Source of the DNA: a bacterium
GTDB lineage: Bacteria; Orphanbacterota; Orphanbacteria; Orphanbacterales; Orphanbacteraceae
Assembly (NCBI GenBank): GCA_025782575.1
Contig: JALGYY010000028.1
Coordinates: 90,247-154,246 of the forward strand
Direction of reading: 5' to 3'
Length of the DNA stretch: 64,000 nucleotides
Within the stretch, counting starts at the first letter, position 1. Every line of letters begins with the position of its first letter. The notes beneath the pieces were generated by a model. The model searched no databases. It worked only from the letters and a program-made list of their open reading frames with translations, and was not told the DNA's origin. Positions 37,225-45,054 of this stretch are shown piece after piece. The position numbers were made by a program, and so were the translations under genes.

Positions 37225-40200
37225 ATGCTCAAACATCTGATCCAACTATCGCTCAACCATCGCACCCTGTGTCTTATGATCGCCGCCGTCCTGTTTGTCG
37301 GCGGGGGATACTGGGTCACGAGGGTCCCTGTCGACGTGTTTCCCGACCTGACCGCTCCGACGGTCACTGTGATCACGGAAGGGCTCGGAATGGCGCCGCA
37401 GGAGATGGAACAGCTGGTCACCTTCCCTCTCGAGTCGGCATTGAACGGAGCGCCCGGCATCCGCCGGGTGCGCTCGGTTTCGGCGGCCGGGATTTCAGTT
37501 ATCTGGGCGGAATTCGAGTGGGGTGAGGACATCTACCGTGCACGGCAGGTCGTCACCGAACGGACACAGAAGGTCTCTTTGCCGGCACAGGTAGATGCGC
37601 CGGAGCTTGGTCCGATCAGTTCAATCATGGGCGAGATCACGTTTATTGCGTTGACCGCCGATGAGGAGAAAATTTCCCTCAAGCAGCTGCGACGGATTGC
37701 GGAGACGGTCGTGCGGCGCAATCTTCTCGCGATCCCCGGGATTTCGCAGGTTGTGCCGATCGGCGGCGAGGTGCGGGAGTTCCAGGCAGAGTTACACATC
37801 CCGACTCTCGTGCAGCAGGGCATGAGTGTCGCGGAAGTTACCGCCGCGCTCGAGGGGGCGACGCGCAATCCAACGGCCGGTTTCCACGTAGACCAAGGGC
37901 AGGAATATCTGGTTCGCGGACTCGGCAGGGCCCGCACAGTAGAGGATCTGCGGGCGGCTGTTGTACGAGTCAGTGATGGGGTGCCTCTAACCGTGGGCGA
38001 TGTCGCGACCGTTCTTGAGGGGACAGAACCACAGCGGGGTACGGCTTCGTACAACACGAAACCTGCCGTCATCCTGAGTGTCCAGAAACAACCGGGTGCT
38101 AACACGCTTGAACTGATGAAGAAGGTCAACGCAGTACTTGTCGAGCTTGAAGAGACGCTGCCGGACGGCGTGGTGATCGAGAAAGAGAATTTTCGGCAGT
38201 CAGATTTTATTCAGGCTGCCATTCACAACATCTCGGTTGCCATGCGTGATGGTGCGCTGCTTGTCGTGCTGATTCTCATCGTCTTTCTGGGCAACATGCG
38301 GACGACACTAATCTCCGCCGTCGCGCTCCCCCTCTCGCTCATCGCCGGCGTTCTTGTAGTGGCTGCCTTCGGCGGGACGATCAACACGATGACGCTTGGT
38401 GGATTGACGATCGCGATCGGGGCGCTTGTGGATGATGCCATTATCGTAGTGGAAAACGTGTTTCGAAAGCTGCGAGAGGAGTGGCGGAAACCCGAAGCGG
38501 AACGCCGGCCCACCCTGCAGGTCGTATATGGCGCATCCCGTGACGTCTTAAACGCGGTTTTCTTCGCGACACTGATCATCATGCTCGTGTTCGTGCCTCT
38601 GTTCTTCCTTCCCGGGATGGAGGGACGCCTCCTGCGCCCGCTGGGGTTTGCATATCTCGCGGCTCTGGCAGCGTCGCTATTGGTCTCCATTACGGTGACC
38701 CCGGTGCTTTGCTACGCTCTGCTGCGAAGCCCGCGTCTGCTCGAGAAGCGAGAGTCGTGGCTTATGCGGACGCTGAAGGTCCGTTACCGTAAAACGCTTG
38801 ATCACGCTCTCGCCCGGCCGAGAGCGATCTACGTCACGATGACTCTTCTGCTGGTGGGAGCAGTCGCTCTTCTTCCATTTTTCGGGCGCAGTTTCCTGCC
38901 GCCGTTCAACGAAGGATCGCTGACAGTATCCGTAGTAAGTGCTCCCGGCATCACGTTGGAAGAGAGTGGTGAGATCGGGCGTGCGGTGGAGGAAGCTTTA
39001 CTCGAGTTTCCGGAAACCGTTTCGACAAGTCGGCGGACCGGGCGAGCGGAGAAAGATGAACACGTCCAGGGTGTAAACGCCTCGGAGATGGAGGTTGTGC
39101 TTCGTCCCGGGCGGCCGAAGGAAGAACTGCTGGCCTCCATGCGGAGGGCCGTCGCAACGATCCCGGGGGCAAGTGTCAGCTTTGGGCAACCGATCAGTCA
39201 TCGCATTGATCACATGATATCCGGGAGCAAGTCCAATCTGGCTCTCAAGGTCTTCGGCCCCGATCTTTCCGTGATCCGAGACCTCACGAGACAGATCGAA
39301 GCAGTGATCCGGGATGTCCCCGGGATCGTGGACTTGAGCAATCAGGAGCAGGCGAGCATTCCGCAGCTGCTCATCGACTTCGATCGAACGGCGATGGCAC
39401 GCCACGGCATGAGTGCGGTGCAGCTTGCGCAGGTAGTCGAGGCGGCGTTCCAGGGGACCGTGGCCGGAGAGATCTTCGAGGATGGTATCGCTTCGCGGGT
39501 GGTTGTGCGTTTCCCGGAACGATTGCGCGAGCACCGGGATCAACTCGTGGAACTACCGGTGACCACTCCGGACGGACGAGTGCTGCGATTGGAAAACGTC
39601 GCCGACGTTCGCTTCGATCTCGGGCCGAGTCTCATACGTCGTGAGAACGTACAGAGAATGGGAATGCTGACCGCGAATATCGCCGGCGCCGATCTCGCGG
39701 GGACCGTGGAAGCGGCACGGGGTGCCGTCGAAGAAGCAGTTTCGCTTCCGACCGGCTATCGAATCACGTATGGCGGTCAGTTCGAAGAAGGGGCGCGCAG
39801 CGCTCGTAATCTCTCGTTGCTGTCTGTTCTCATTTTGGGTGCGATGTACGCACTCCTGTTCATCGCGTTCCGACGTCATCGACATGCACTGATCGTCTTA
39901 GTGAACCTGCCCCTCGCGATGATCGGCGGCGTCGTCGCCGTAGCCCTCGGCGACAGGGTCTTGAGTATCGCGGTACTCGTCGGATTCATCACGCTCTTTG
40001 GTATCGCTACGCGGAACGGGGTGTTACTCGTGGCTCGGTACCAGGACTTGATGGCAGACGGGCACGCTCTTCCGGAGGCAGTGCGACGGGGCTCGATGGA
40101 ACGGCTGGCCCCCGTGCTCATGACCGGGCTAGCCTCGGGATTAGCTCTAATTCCCCTGGTGCTCGCCGGACACGAACCAGGCAATGAAATCCAGAGCCCG

Positions 40201-40353
40201 ATGGGCCAAGTCATCCTTGGCGGTTTGATCACATCGACTCTGCTGAATATGGTCGTTGTGCCCGTTCTCTTTGCACGCTGGGGTGGTGGACCGGTCGAGC
40301 GCCAACAACCGATAGAACAATTCATCACAGAGAAGCAAGGGCCCCGATCATGA
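37225..40353 (+). CDS. Heavy-metal-efflux RND transporter, CzcA/CusA-like
   Basis: 1042 residues, the length of HME-RND pumps, with about 12 membrane segments and two large periplasmic loops. The start (LNHRTLCLMIAAVLFVGGGY) and YRVPVDVFPDLT-like segment (TRVPVDVFPDLTAPTVTVI) are typical. Proton-relay acids lie in helix 4, GALVDDAIIVVENVFRKLRE (Asp, Asp, Glu). It exports divalent or monovalent metal cations with protons; the RcnR-like regulator and the NicO-like partner favour Ni or Co. It overlaps the next gene by ATGA. Confidence 0.94.
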   Translation: MLKHLIQLSLNHRTLCLMIAAVLFVGGGYWVTRVPVDVFPDLTAPTVTVITEGLGMAPQEMEQLVTFPLESALNGAPGIRRVRSVSAAGISVIWAEFEWGEDIYRARQVVTERTQKVSLPAQVDAPELGPISSIMGEITFIALTADEEKISLKQLRRIAETVVRRNLLAIPGISQVVPIGGEVREFQAELHIPTLVQQGMSVAEVTAALEGATRNPTAGFHVDQGQEYLVRGLGRARTVEDLRAAVVRVSDGVPLTVGDVATVLEGTEPQRGTASYNTKPAVILSVQKQPGANTLELMKKVNAVLVELEETLPDGVVIEKENFRQSDFIQAAIHNISVAMRDGALLVVLILIVFLGNMRTTLISAVALPLSLIAGVLVVAAFGGTINTMTLGGLTIAIGALVDDAIIVVENVFRKLREEWRKPEAERRPTLQVVYGASRDVLNAVFFATLIIMLVFVPLFFLPGMEGRLLRPLGFAYLAALAASLLVSITVTPVLCYALLRSPRLLEKRESWLMRTLKVRYRKTLDHALARPRAIYVTMTLLLVGAVALLPFFGRSFLPPFNEGSLTVSVVSAPGITLEESGEIGRAVEEALLEFPETVSTSRRTGRAEKDEHVQGVNASEMEVVLRPGRPKEELLASMRRAVATIPGASVSFGQPISHRIDHMISGSKSNLALKVFGPDLSVIRDLTRQIEAVIRDVPGIVDLSNQEQASIPQLLIDFDRTAMARHGMSAVQLAQVVEAAFQGTVAGEIFEDGIASRVVVRFPERLREHRDQLVELPVTTPDGRVLRLENVADVRFDLGPSLIRRENVQRMGMLTANIAGADLAGTVEAARGAVEEAVSLPTGYRITYGGQFEEGARSARNLSLLSVLILGAMYALLFIAFRRHRHALIVLVNLPLAMIGGVVAVALGDRVLSIAVLVGFITLFGIATRNGVLLVARYQDLMADGHALPEAVRRGSMERLAPVLMTGLASGLALIPLVLAGHEPGNEIQSPMGQVILGGLITSTLLNMVVVPVLFARWGGGPVERQQPIEQFITEKQGPRS

Positions 40354-40994
40354 TCTCGCTAAGCGGTACAGCAGCGATTTACGCGACGGCCGTGTCGATC
40401 GGGATGCTCCACGGCGTCGAACCGGGCCACGGCTGGCCGATCGCAGCCGTATTCGCCCTCCGTCGACGGAACCGCTGGTGGTATGGCATCTGGGCGGCGG
40501 TCATTCTCGCTGCAGCACACCTGACATCATCCTTTGCAGTCGTTGCCGTATATGCACTGGCGGATCACTTTTTTGAGCTGCAGGAGTTTCGGTGGATGCA
40601 CCTGGTGGCGGGTGGTCTGCTGCTCATCATGGCCGCCCACCAGTGGCGTGGCGCGGGGGAGCACCGGCACGATCATGGCGATCCGAAGACTTCAAAGAAG
40701 CAACTCGCGGCCGGCAGTCTCCTGGGCCTGGTGGGCTTCGCGTTCGCTCTCGGTTTCGTCCACGAGGAAGAGTTCGCAATCATCGCATTAACCGCCGGGA
40801 AGGCAAATCTCTGGTTGGTAATGGGAATCTACGCATCGGCGGTAGCGCTGAGCCTCATTCTGCTCACGATCGCGGCGATCGCCACTTTCAATCGCTTCGA
40901 GAAACAGATGAGCCGCTACCAGAGTCGTCTGCCCCGTATCAGCGCAATATTCCTCGGGGTCATGGGGCTCGCCTATGTGTTTCGGTTGATCTGA
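40350..40994 (+). CDS. NicO/RcnA-like nickel-cobalt transporter
   Basis: 214 residues, six membrane segments. Helix 1 has SIGMLHGVEPGHGWPIA (His21, His27), the conserved motif of RcnA/UreH-type Ni/Co transporters, and a His-rich loop HRHDHGD joins helices 3 and 4; FVHEEEFAIIALT is a second acidic motif. RcnA proteins export Ni and Co; here one is paired with an RND pump under one repressor. Overlaps the RND stop. Confidence 0.82.
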   Translation: MISLSGTAAIYATAVSIGMLHGVEPGHGWPIAAVFALRRRNRWWYGIWAAVILAAAHLTSSFAVVAVYALADHFFELQEFRWMHLVAGGLLLIMAAHQWRGAGEHRHDHGDPKTSKKQLAAGSLLGLVGFAFALGFVHEEEFAIIALTAGKANLWLVMGIYASAVALSLILLTIAAIATFNRFEKQMSRYQSRLPRISAIFLGVMGLAYVFRLI

Positions 40995-41045
40995 TACGCG
41001 GCAATTGAACAGCGAGAAGGATTAGGCAGCCCGATCGATCTCCAC

Positions 41046-41117
41046 TAATTATGGGGACACAATACGTAACTCCCTCGCCGGTTTCCGACGGAGATAAGTA
41101 TTGTGTCCCCATAATTA
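41046..41117. repeat. Palindromic repeat, copy 2
   Basis: Perfect 20-bp arms (41046-41065 and 41098-41117) around a 32-nt centre. The outer TAATTATGGGGACACAATAC and its reverse complement match the cores of the other two copies. Located between nicO and the beta-propeller gene, whose stop is 13 bp away. Confidence 0.92.
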
Positions 41118-41129
41118 CCTCTTTCGATT

Positions 41130-42578
41130 TTATCGAATGAGTGTCACCCGGCCGGTTGATTCAGTCGAGCGGGCCGCATCGATCACCCGGAATAGATAGA
41201 GTCCGGCTGCCGCCTGCCTGCCGGCTCCGGTGCGGCCGTCCCAACGGATCGAGGCGAAGGCACTTTGCGCCGGCTTCCTGGTGGTCAGCATGCGTACGAG
41301 ACGTCCTTCCGCTGTGTAAATGGCGACTGTGGTGGATGTGCCGCCGGAAGAATTCCTGCCGATCTGAAAACGAATCTCAGTACTGCTTCGAAACGGATTG
41401 GGATAGGCGCGGGGAGCGAGTTCCGGCAGAAGAGTCTCCGTTTCAGACGCACCCGCCACGCCGACGTCCTCAGGTTGAACGACCACGAGATCAAATGGGG
41501 GAAGGCCGGTGGAAATCGGCGACCCGGTAAGCTGAGCCCCGCTCGTCCCGTCAAATACCTGAATCCCCGGGGCAGTCGTTTTTCGATCACAAAGAAAGAT
41601 CTGTCCTGATGTATTGTCGTACTCCACATCGGGAACGAAGCCGCTCGTCGAGTAATGGGTGCCTAGAATTGCCCCGGTGGCGAGCGAGAATGAGACGAAG
41701 TCGTTGGTGAAGAACGCATCGTCCGAAGTGACGGCGAAACCTTTCCCACCGGCAATGACGAATGCGCCGACATCCCCGCCCAGTTGCGTCTCAGTAGATA
41801 CGAATCCGAGTGACACAAGCTGATCCAGATCGACCACGTCGATTCCGCCGTCCAGCGAACCGTAAGATCCGAGTTCGGATACGTAGAGCTTTCGCGATGA
41901 TTCGTCACGGGTCATCGGAAAACCGGGGTTGGTTCCGGCGAGTGAAATCGCCTGGATGCCGGCCTGACCATGGTCGGTATCTACCAGCTGATTGGTCGAG
42001 ATGTCGATCACAGCCAGATAGGAGGGAGATACCGGTGTCCAGAAGAAATTGCGATCCAGTCTCTGGAGCTGCACGAATAGGTGATCGCCGTCGAGCGCCA
42101 TCCGGGACATCTCAGGTAGACCGTCTCCATCGGCGAACAGGCTGAGATCGATCGAGTCGATCACACTGCCCGTGGCCGGATCGAATTCATACAGCCAGGT
42201 CGATTCATAACGTGAGATGTAGGCGCGATTCTCATTCAGAACGACAATGTCCTGTGGGTTGCTCCCCGGTCCCACTGAATTTTCGTGAATGGTGAGATAG
42301 TTCGCTGCCGGGTCGATGACCTGGACGTTGTCGGCGAGATATCGGTTCACTACGTAAAGCAGGCCGCCATGCTCCCTGACGATCGCATCGCCGCTTACCT
42401 GTTCGAGTCCTGCTTCCGCGTTCCAGGGTGAATCGATTTCGATTTCCGTGCAGTTACCGCTTACCTGGAAATCGGTGGTAACCACAAACAGGAAGCTGTT
42501 CGCGTTCGCCTGGCCGGCCAGCAGTACGAGAGCGATCGTGATGGCCGGAATTAAAGCGCGGATCGATGGAGCGTTCAT
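41130..42578 (-). CDS. Secreted beta-propeller protein with FlgD-like C-terminal sorting domain, BtuG-like
   Basis: 482 residues. Sec signal peptide (to about QANA), then a YVTN/YncE-like beta-propeller to about residue 370 (repeats such as YVVNRYLADNVQVIDPAA and LAVIDISTNQLVDTDHGQ). The C terminus starts AYPNPFRSSTEIRFQ and has VAIYTAEGRLVRML and AAGLYLFRV, a FlgD-like or Por sorting domain. Its ATG overlaps the btuB stop by 4 bp, so it belongs to the cobalamin-riboswitch operon. In Bacteroides, BtuG is a beta-propeller that captures cobalamin and sits on BtuB; an equivalent role is inferred here. Confidence 0.8.
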   Translation of the reverse strand: MNAPSIRALIPAITIALVLLAGQANANSFLFVVTTDFQVSGNCTEIEIDSPWNAEAGLEQVSGDAIVREHGGLLYVVNRYLADNVQVIDPAANYLTIHENSVGPGSNPQDIVVLNENRAYISRYESTWLYEFDPATGSVIDSIDLSLFADGDGLPEMSRMALDGDHLFVQLQRLDRNFFWTPVSPSYLAVIDISTNQLVDTDHGQAGIQAISLAGTNPGFPMTRDESSRKLYVSELGSYGSLDGGIDVVDLDQLVSLGFVSTETQLGGDVGAFVIAGGKGFAVTSDDAFFTNDFVSFSLATGAILGTHYSTSGFVPDVEYDNTSGQIFLCDRKTTAPGIQVFDGTSGAQLTGSPISTGLPPFDLVVVQPEDVGVAGASETETLLPELAPRAYPNPFRSSTEIRFQIGRNSSGGTSTTVAIYTAEGRLVRMLTTRKPAQSAFASIRWDGRTGAGRQAAAGLYLFRVIDAARSTESTGRVTLIR

Positions 42579-44674
42579 TGCAATCCCTCCGATGTCCCGT
42601 GGTCGATATCCAGTTCGAGAGTCAAATAGAACGTTCGGCCCGGCATGGGGTAGCCGTAGACATCCGCCGACCGGTTGTTAGCAAGATTCTGCAGGTCCAT
42701 ATCAAGGGTAAGACGAGCGGCCGGGATCTGAATCTGCGCACCGAGATTCTGATAGGTACGGGCGGGAGCACGATCGGCCTCCGTGTTTGCCCGGTCGACG
42801 TAGTATGTATCGAAGTAATAGAGTTCGTATCTGGCCATCACCGGGCCGATCCGCCAGAGAGTCCTGGCGAAATATTCCCGCGGCGAAATGTAGGGGAGGC
42901 GCTTGCCCGACCATTGCGGTACATCACCGGAATGCTCGGCTTCCTGAGTGGTAAAGGCGCCTTGGAACTCGATTAAGGGAAAAGCAATCCGTGTCGAAAT
43001 CTCGAGTCCCCGGGCGACCGCCCTTTCCAGATTCCGTGCAACGAACTGGCTCTGCGAGTTCTGAATGAGATAGATCAGCGAATCTCGTTCCGACCGATAA
43101 CCGCTCATCTCCAGCTTCCAGGCAATCGGAGAGTCTTTCCGCCCGCCCGAAATCTCGAGACTGCCGTCCCATGTCGTCCCCGTTTCCGGAACGAGAGCGG
43201 GGTTTTCCACTACTTCTCCGCTCGTCCCGAAAAGTTCGAACAGTGTGGGGAACCGGGCGTACGATGTTCGGCTCGCTTTCAGTGCGACGGAGGGACGGGG
43301 GGAATACCGAGCGCCGAATGATGGGCCGTGAAAGGAGTTCCAGTGCGGGTCCGACCGCTCTTCCGGCGGACCGAAGAGGGAGCGGGAACCGAAGAAGTTA
43401 TCTTTCGATTCCTGATAGCGATATGCAATCAGTGCCGACAGCTTGTCTCCGGCCAAGTTGATTCGGTCCTGGATTCCGAGACTCAGGAAGCGACGCTCCC
43501 GAACGAACCCGACACCCACCCGGGGATCGCTCTCCTCGGGTGTGAAGCGTTCCACCCGGCGCTCCGCGACCAGGTCGAAGATCTGGCCTGTGGGAAACGA
43601 GAACCAGCGGACGAGTGCTTTTCCTCCATCGGTTCTCGCAATATGAAACTCATCGTTCCGGTTCAGTCCGCTCTCGCCGGCCGGGTTGAAGTAGCGATCT
43701 CTTCGATAGAGATAGGTCCAGTCGAGAACCGTGTGAAGACGGCCGTCGAAATACCCCGGCGATTTTCCCGAGATCGATGCGAGATGGCGGCGATTGTCGA
43801 AGTTAGCCGCCTCGTACAGTAGATTGCCGTGGCCGGGAAGCCCGCTGTCTTTGACATGCCAATCATCATGTAATCCGATTCGCCAGCCGGCCCACTCGGG
43901 GGACTGTAGTTTCAGAAGGAAGTTATGTTGAATGAATCGATTGTTGCTTCGTGAAAGCACGGTGTCATCGCCGGCGTTCAGGAATCGCGTTCCCGGGTCG
44001 TACAGGAAGGGGAAATCTCCGTCCGATTGAATCTGTCGATAGGAAACCAGGTGAGTCAGATCGCCGATCGTTCCGGAGTGGATGATCGCGCTCTTCCATG
44101 TGTTGTAACTCCCTCCCGAAAAAGAGAGGAGGGTGCGGGTCGGCCCGGCCGGCCGGCTCACAAGATTGATGGTTCCCCCGATTCCAGGGGTCCCGAACTC
44201 AACCGGCGCACCGCTCCGATAGATCTCCGCACGGGCGAGGTTATCCACCGGGATCTCGGAGAGATCGGGCTGTCCCCATTGAGCCGAGTTGATCGGGATA
44301 CCGTCGAGGTAGATCTCTACCTGGTTGGTGGAGCTGCCACGGATCGAAGCGCCGGCAAGTGCGCCGATCCCGCCGTAACGATGGACGCGGACTCCCGCGG
44401 TCTCTTCGAGAATGTCCGCGATCGTACGGAGACGTTCGGTGGCATGTTCCAGATCGAGAATGGTCGCGGTGAACGGGAGCCTGCTGATATCGAATGCCGG
44501 ATCGTTTTTCTCCGCGGGGACGTGTACCGTGTCCGCTTCAACCGGAGCAGGATCAGGTGGAGCGAGTTCAGCCCTGATGGCCGAGGGATCGGCAAGGTTC
44601 AGACCGAGCATCAGAATAGAGACGATACACAGCGGAGTCCCCGCCACTGCGCTCATCGGTCGCAGGAAATTCAT
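42575..44674 (-). CDS. btuB: TonB-dependent outer-membrane receptor for cobalamin, BtuB-like
   Basis: 699 residues. Signal peptide, then a plug domain (TIADILEETAGVRVHRYGGI, ASIRGSSTNQVEIYLDGIPI, then EIYRSGAPVEFGTPGIGGTI) and a 22-strand barrel ending in a C-terminal aromatic-rich region (YPMPGRTFYLTLELDID). It imports a cobalamin-type corrinoid with TonB energy. The ligand assignment rests on the cobalamin riboswitch about 100 bp upstream; the receptor sequence alone would only say TonB-dependent transporter. It overlaps the beta-propeller gene downstream. No BtuFCD or TonB gene is in the window. Confidence 0.9.
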   Translation of the reverse strand: MNFLRPMSAVAGTPLCIVSILMLGLNLADPSAIRAELAPPDPAPVEADTVHVPAEKNDPAFDISRLPFTATILDLEHATERLRTIADILEETAGVRVHRYGGIGALAGASIRGSSTNQVEIYLDGIPINSAQWGQPDLSEIPVDNLARAEIYRSGAPVEFGTPGIGGTINLVSRPAGPTRTLLSFSGGSYNTWKSAIIHSGTIGDLTHLVSYRQIQSDGDFPFLYDPGTRFLNAGDDTVLSRSNNRFIQHNFLLKLQSPEWAGWRIGLHDDWHVKDSGLPGHGNLLYEAANFDNRRHLASISGKSPGYFDGRLHTVLDWTYLYRRDRYFNPAGESGLNRNDEFHIARTDGGKALVRWFSFPTGQIFDLVAERRVERFTPEESDPRVGVGFVRERRFLSLGIQDRINLAGDKLSALIAYRYQESKDNFFGSRSLFGPPEERSDPHWNSFHGPSFGARYSPRPSVALKASRTSYARFPTLFELFGTSGEVVENPALVPETGTTWDGSLEISGGRKDSPIAWKLEMSGYRSERDSLIYLIQNSQSQFVARNLERAVARGLEISTRIAFPLIEFQGAFTTQEAEHSGDVPQWSGKRLPYISPREYFARTLWRIGPVMARYELYYFDTYYVDRANTEADRAPARTYQNLGAQIQIPAARLTLDMDLQNLANNRSADVYGYPMPGRTFYLTLELDIDHGTSEGLQ

Positions 44675-44774
44675 CGAGTCAGCTCATGCTGGCGGCGTAA
44701 GGAGCGGAAGGACGGGCAGATCCGGTGATGTGAAAGTGTCGCTTCCAACCGGATTCTCTGTGCCCCGTAGCGGC

Positions 44775-44960
44775 CGTTCCTCGGGCCGGCAACGGTTACG
44801 ACTCCCCGGTCGGGTTTTCTGGCTCCCGGATCTTCCTACTACCCACGCCTTCCCGCGCGAAGATTGCGCAGTGGCATGCTGTGGGGTTCGTCACCGGTCA
44901 CAGCGGCGGGCCCGCAACGGTTTCTCACCGTTTTCCCCGTGGCCCGAAGAGTCTCGTTCC
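44775..44960 (-). promoter_or_regulatory. Cobalamin riboswitch
   Basis: Read on the minus strand, this shows the conserved core: GGGGAAAACGGTGAGAAACC, GCGGGCCCGCCGCTGTGACC (the CCCGC..CTGT arm), the B12 box GCCACTG (44875-44869), GGGAAGGC, and GGGAGCCAGAAAACCCGACC. Closing arms 44941-44949 and 44779-44787 can pair. It lies between the promoter at 44968-44996 and btuB and would shut the operon off when adenosyl- or methylcobalamin is plentiful. Exact ends are approximate. Confidence 0.93.
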
Positions 44961-44967
44961 AGAGAGA

Positions 44968-44996
44968 AGGCTAAACGGGTAGGGGACGGGTGTCAA
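44968..44996 (-). promoter_or_regulatory. Promoter of the riboswitch-btuB operon
   Basis: Perfect -35 TTGACA (minus strand 44996-44991), 17-bp spacer, -10-like TAGCCT (44973-44968). Transcription would start about 44961, exactly at the 5' end of the riboswitch. Confidence 0.55.
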
Positions 44997-45037
44997 GCGG
45001 GACGGGCGAGGCCCGCGAGGAGCTTTGCCCGTCCCGC
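44997..45037 (-). terminator. GC hairpin after the C25-like gene
   Basis: Perfect 11-bp arms GCGGGACGGGC / GCCCGTCCCGC (44997-45007 and 45027-45037) with a 19-nt loop, 17 bp beyond the stop of the upstream minus-strand gene. No T-run follows; the hairpin abuts the -35 of the btuB promoter. Confidence 0.4.
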
Positions 45038-45054
45038 ATGTTCGATGCAGGCCG

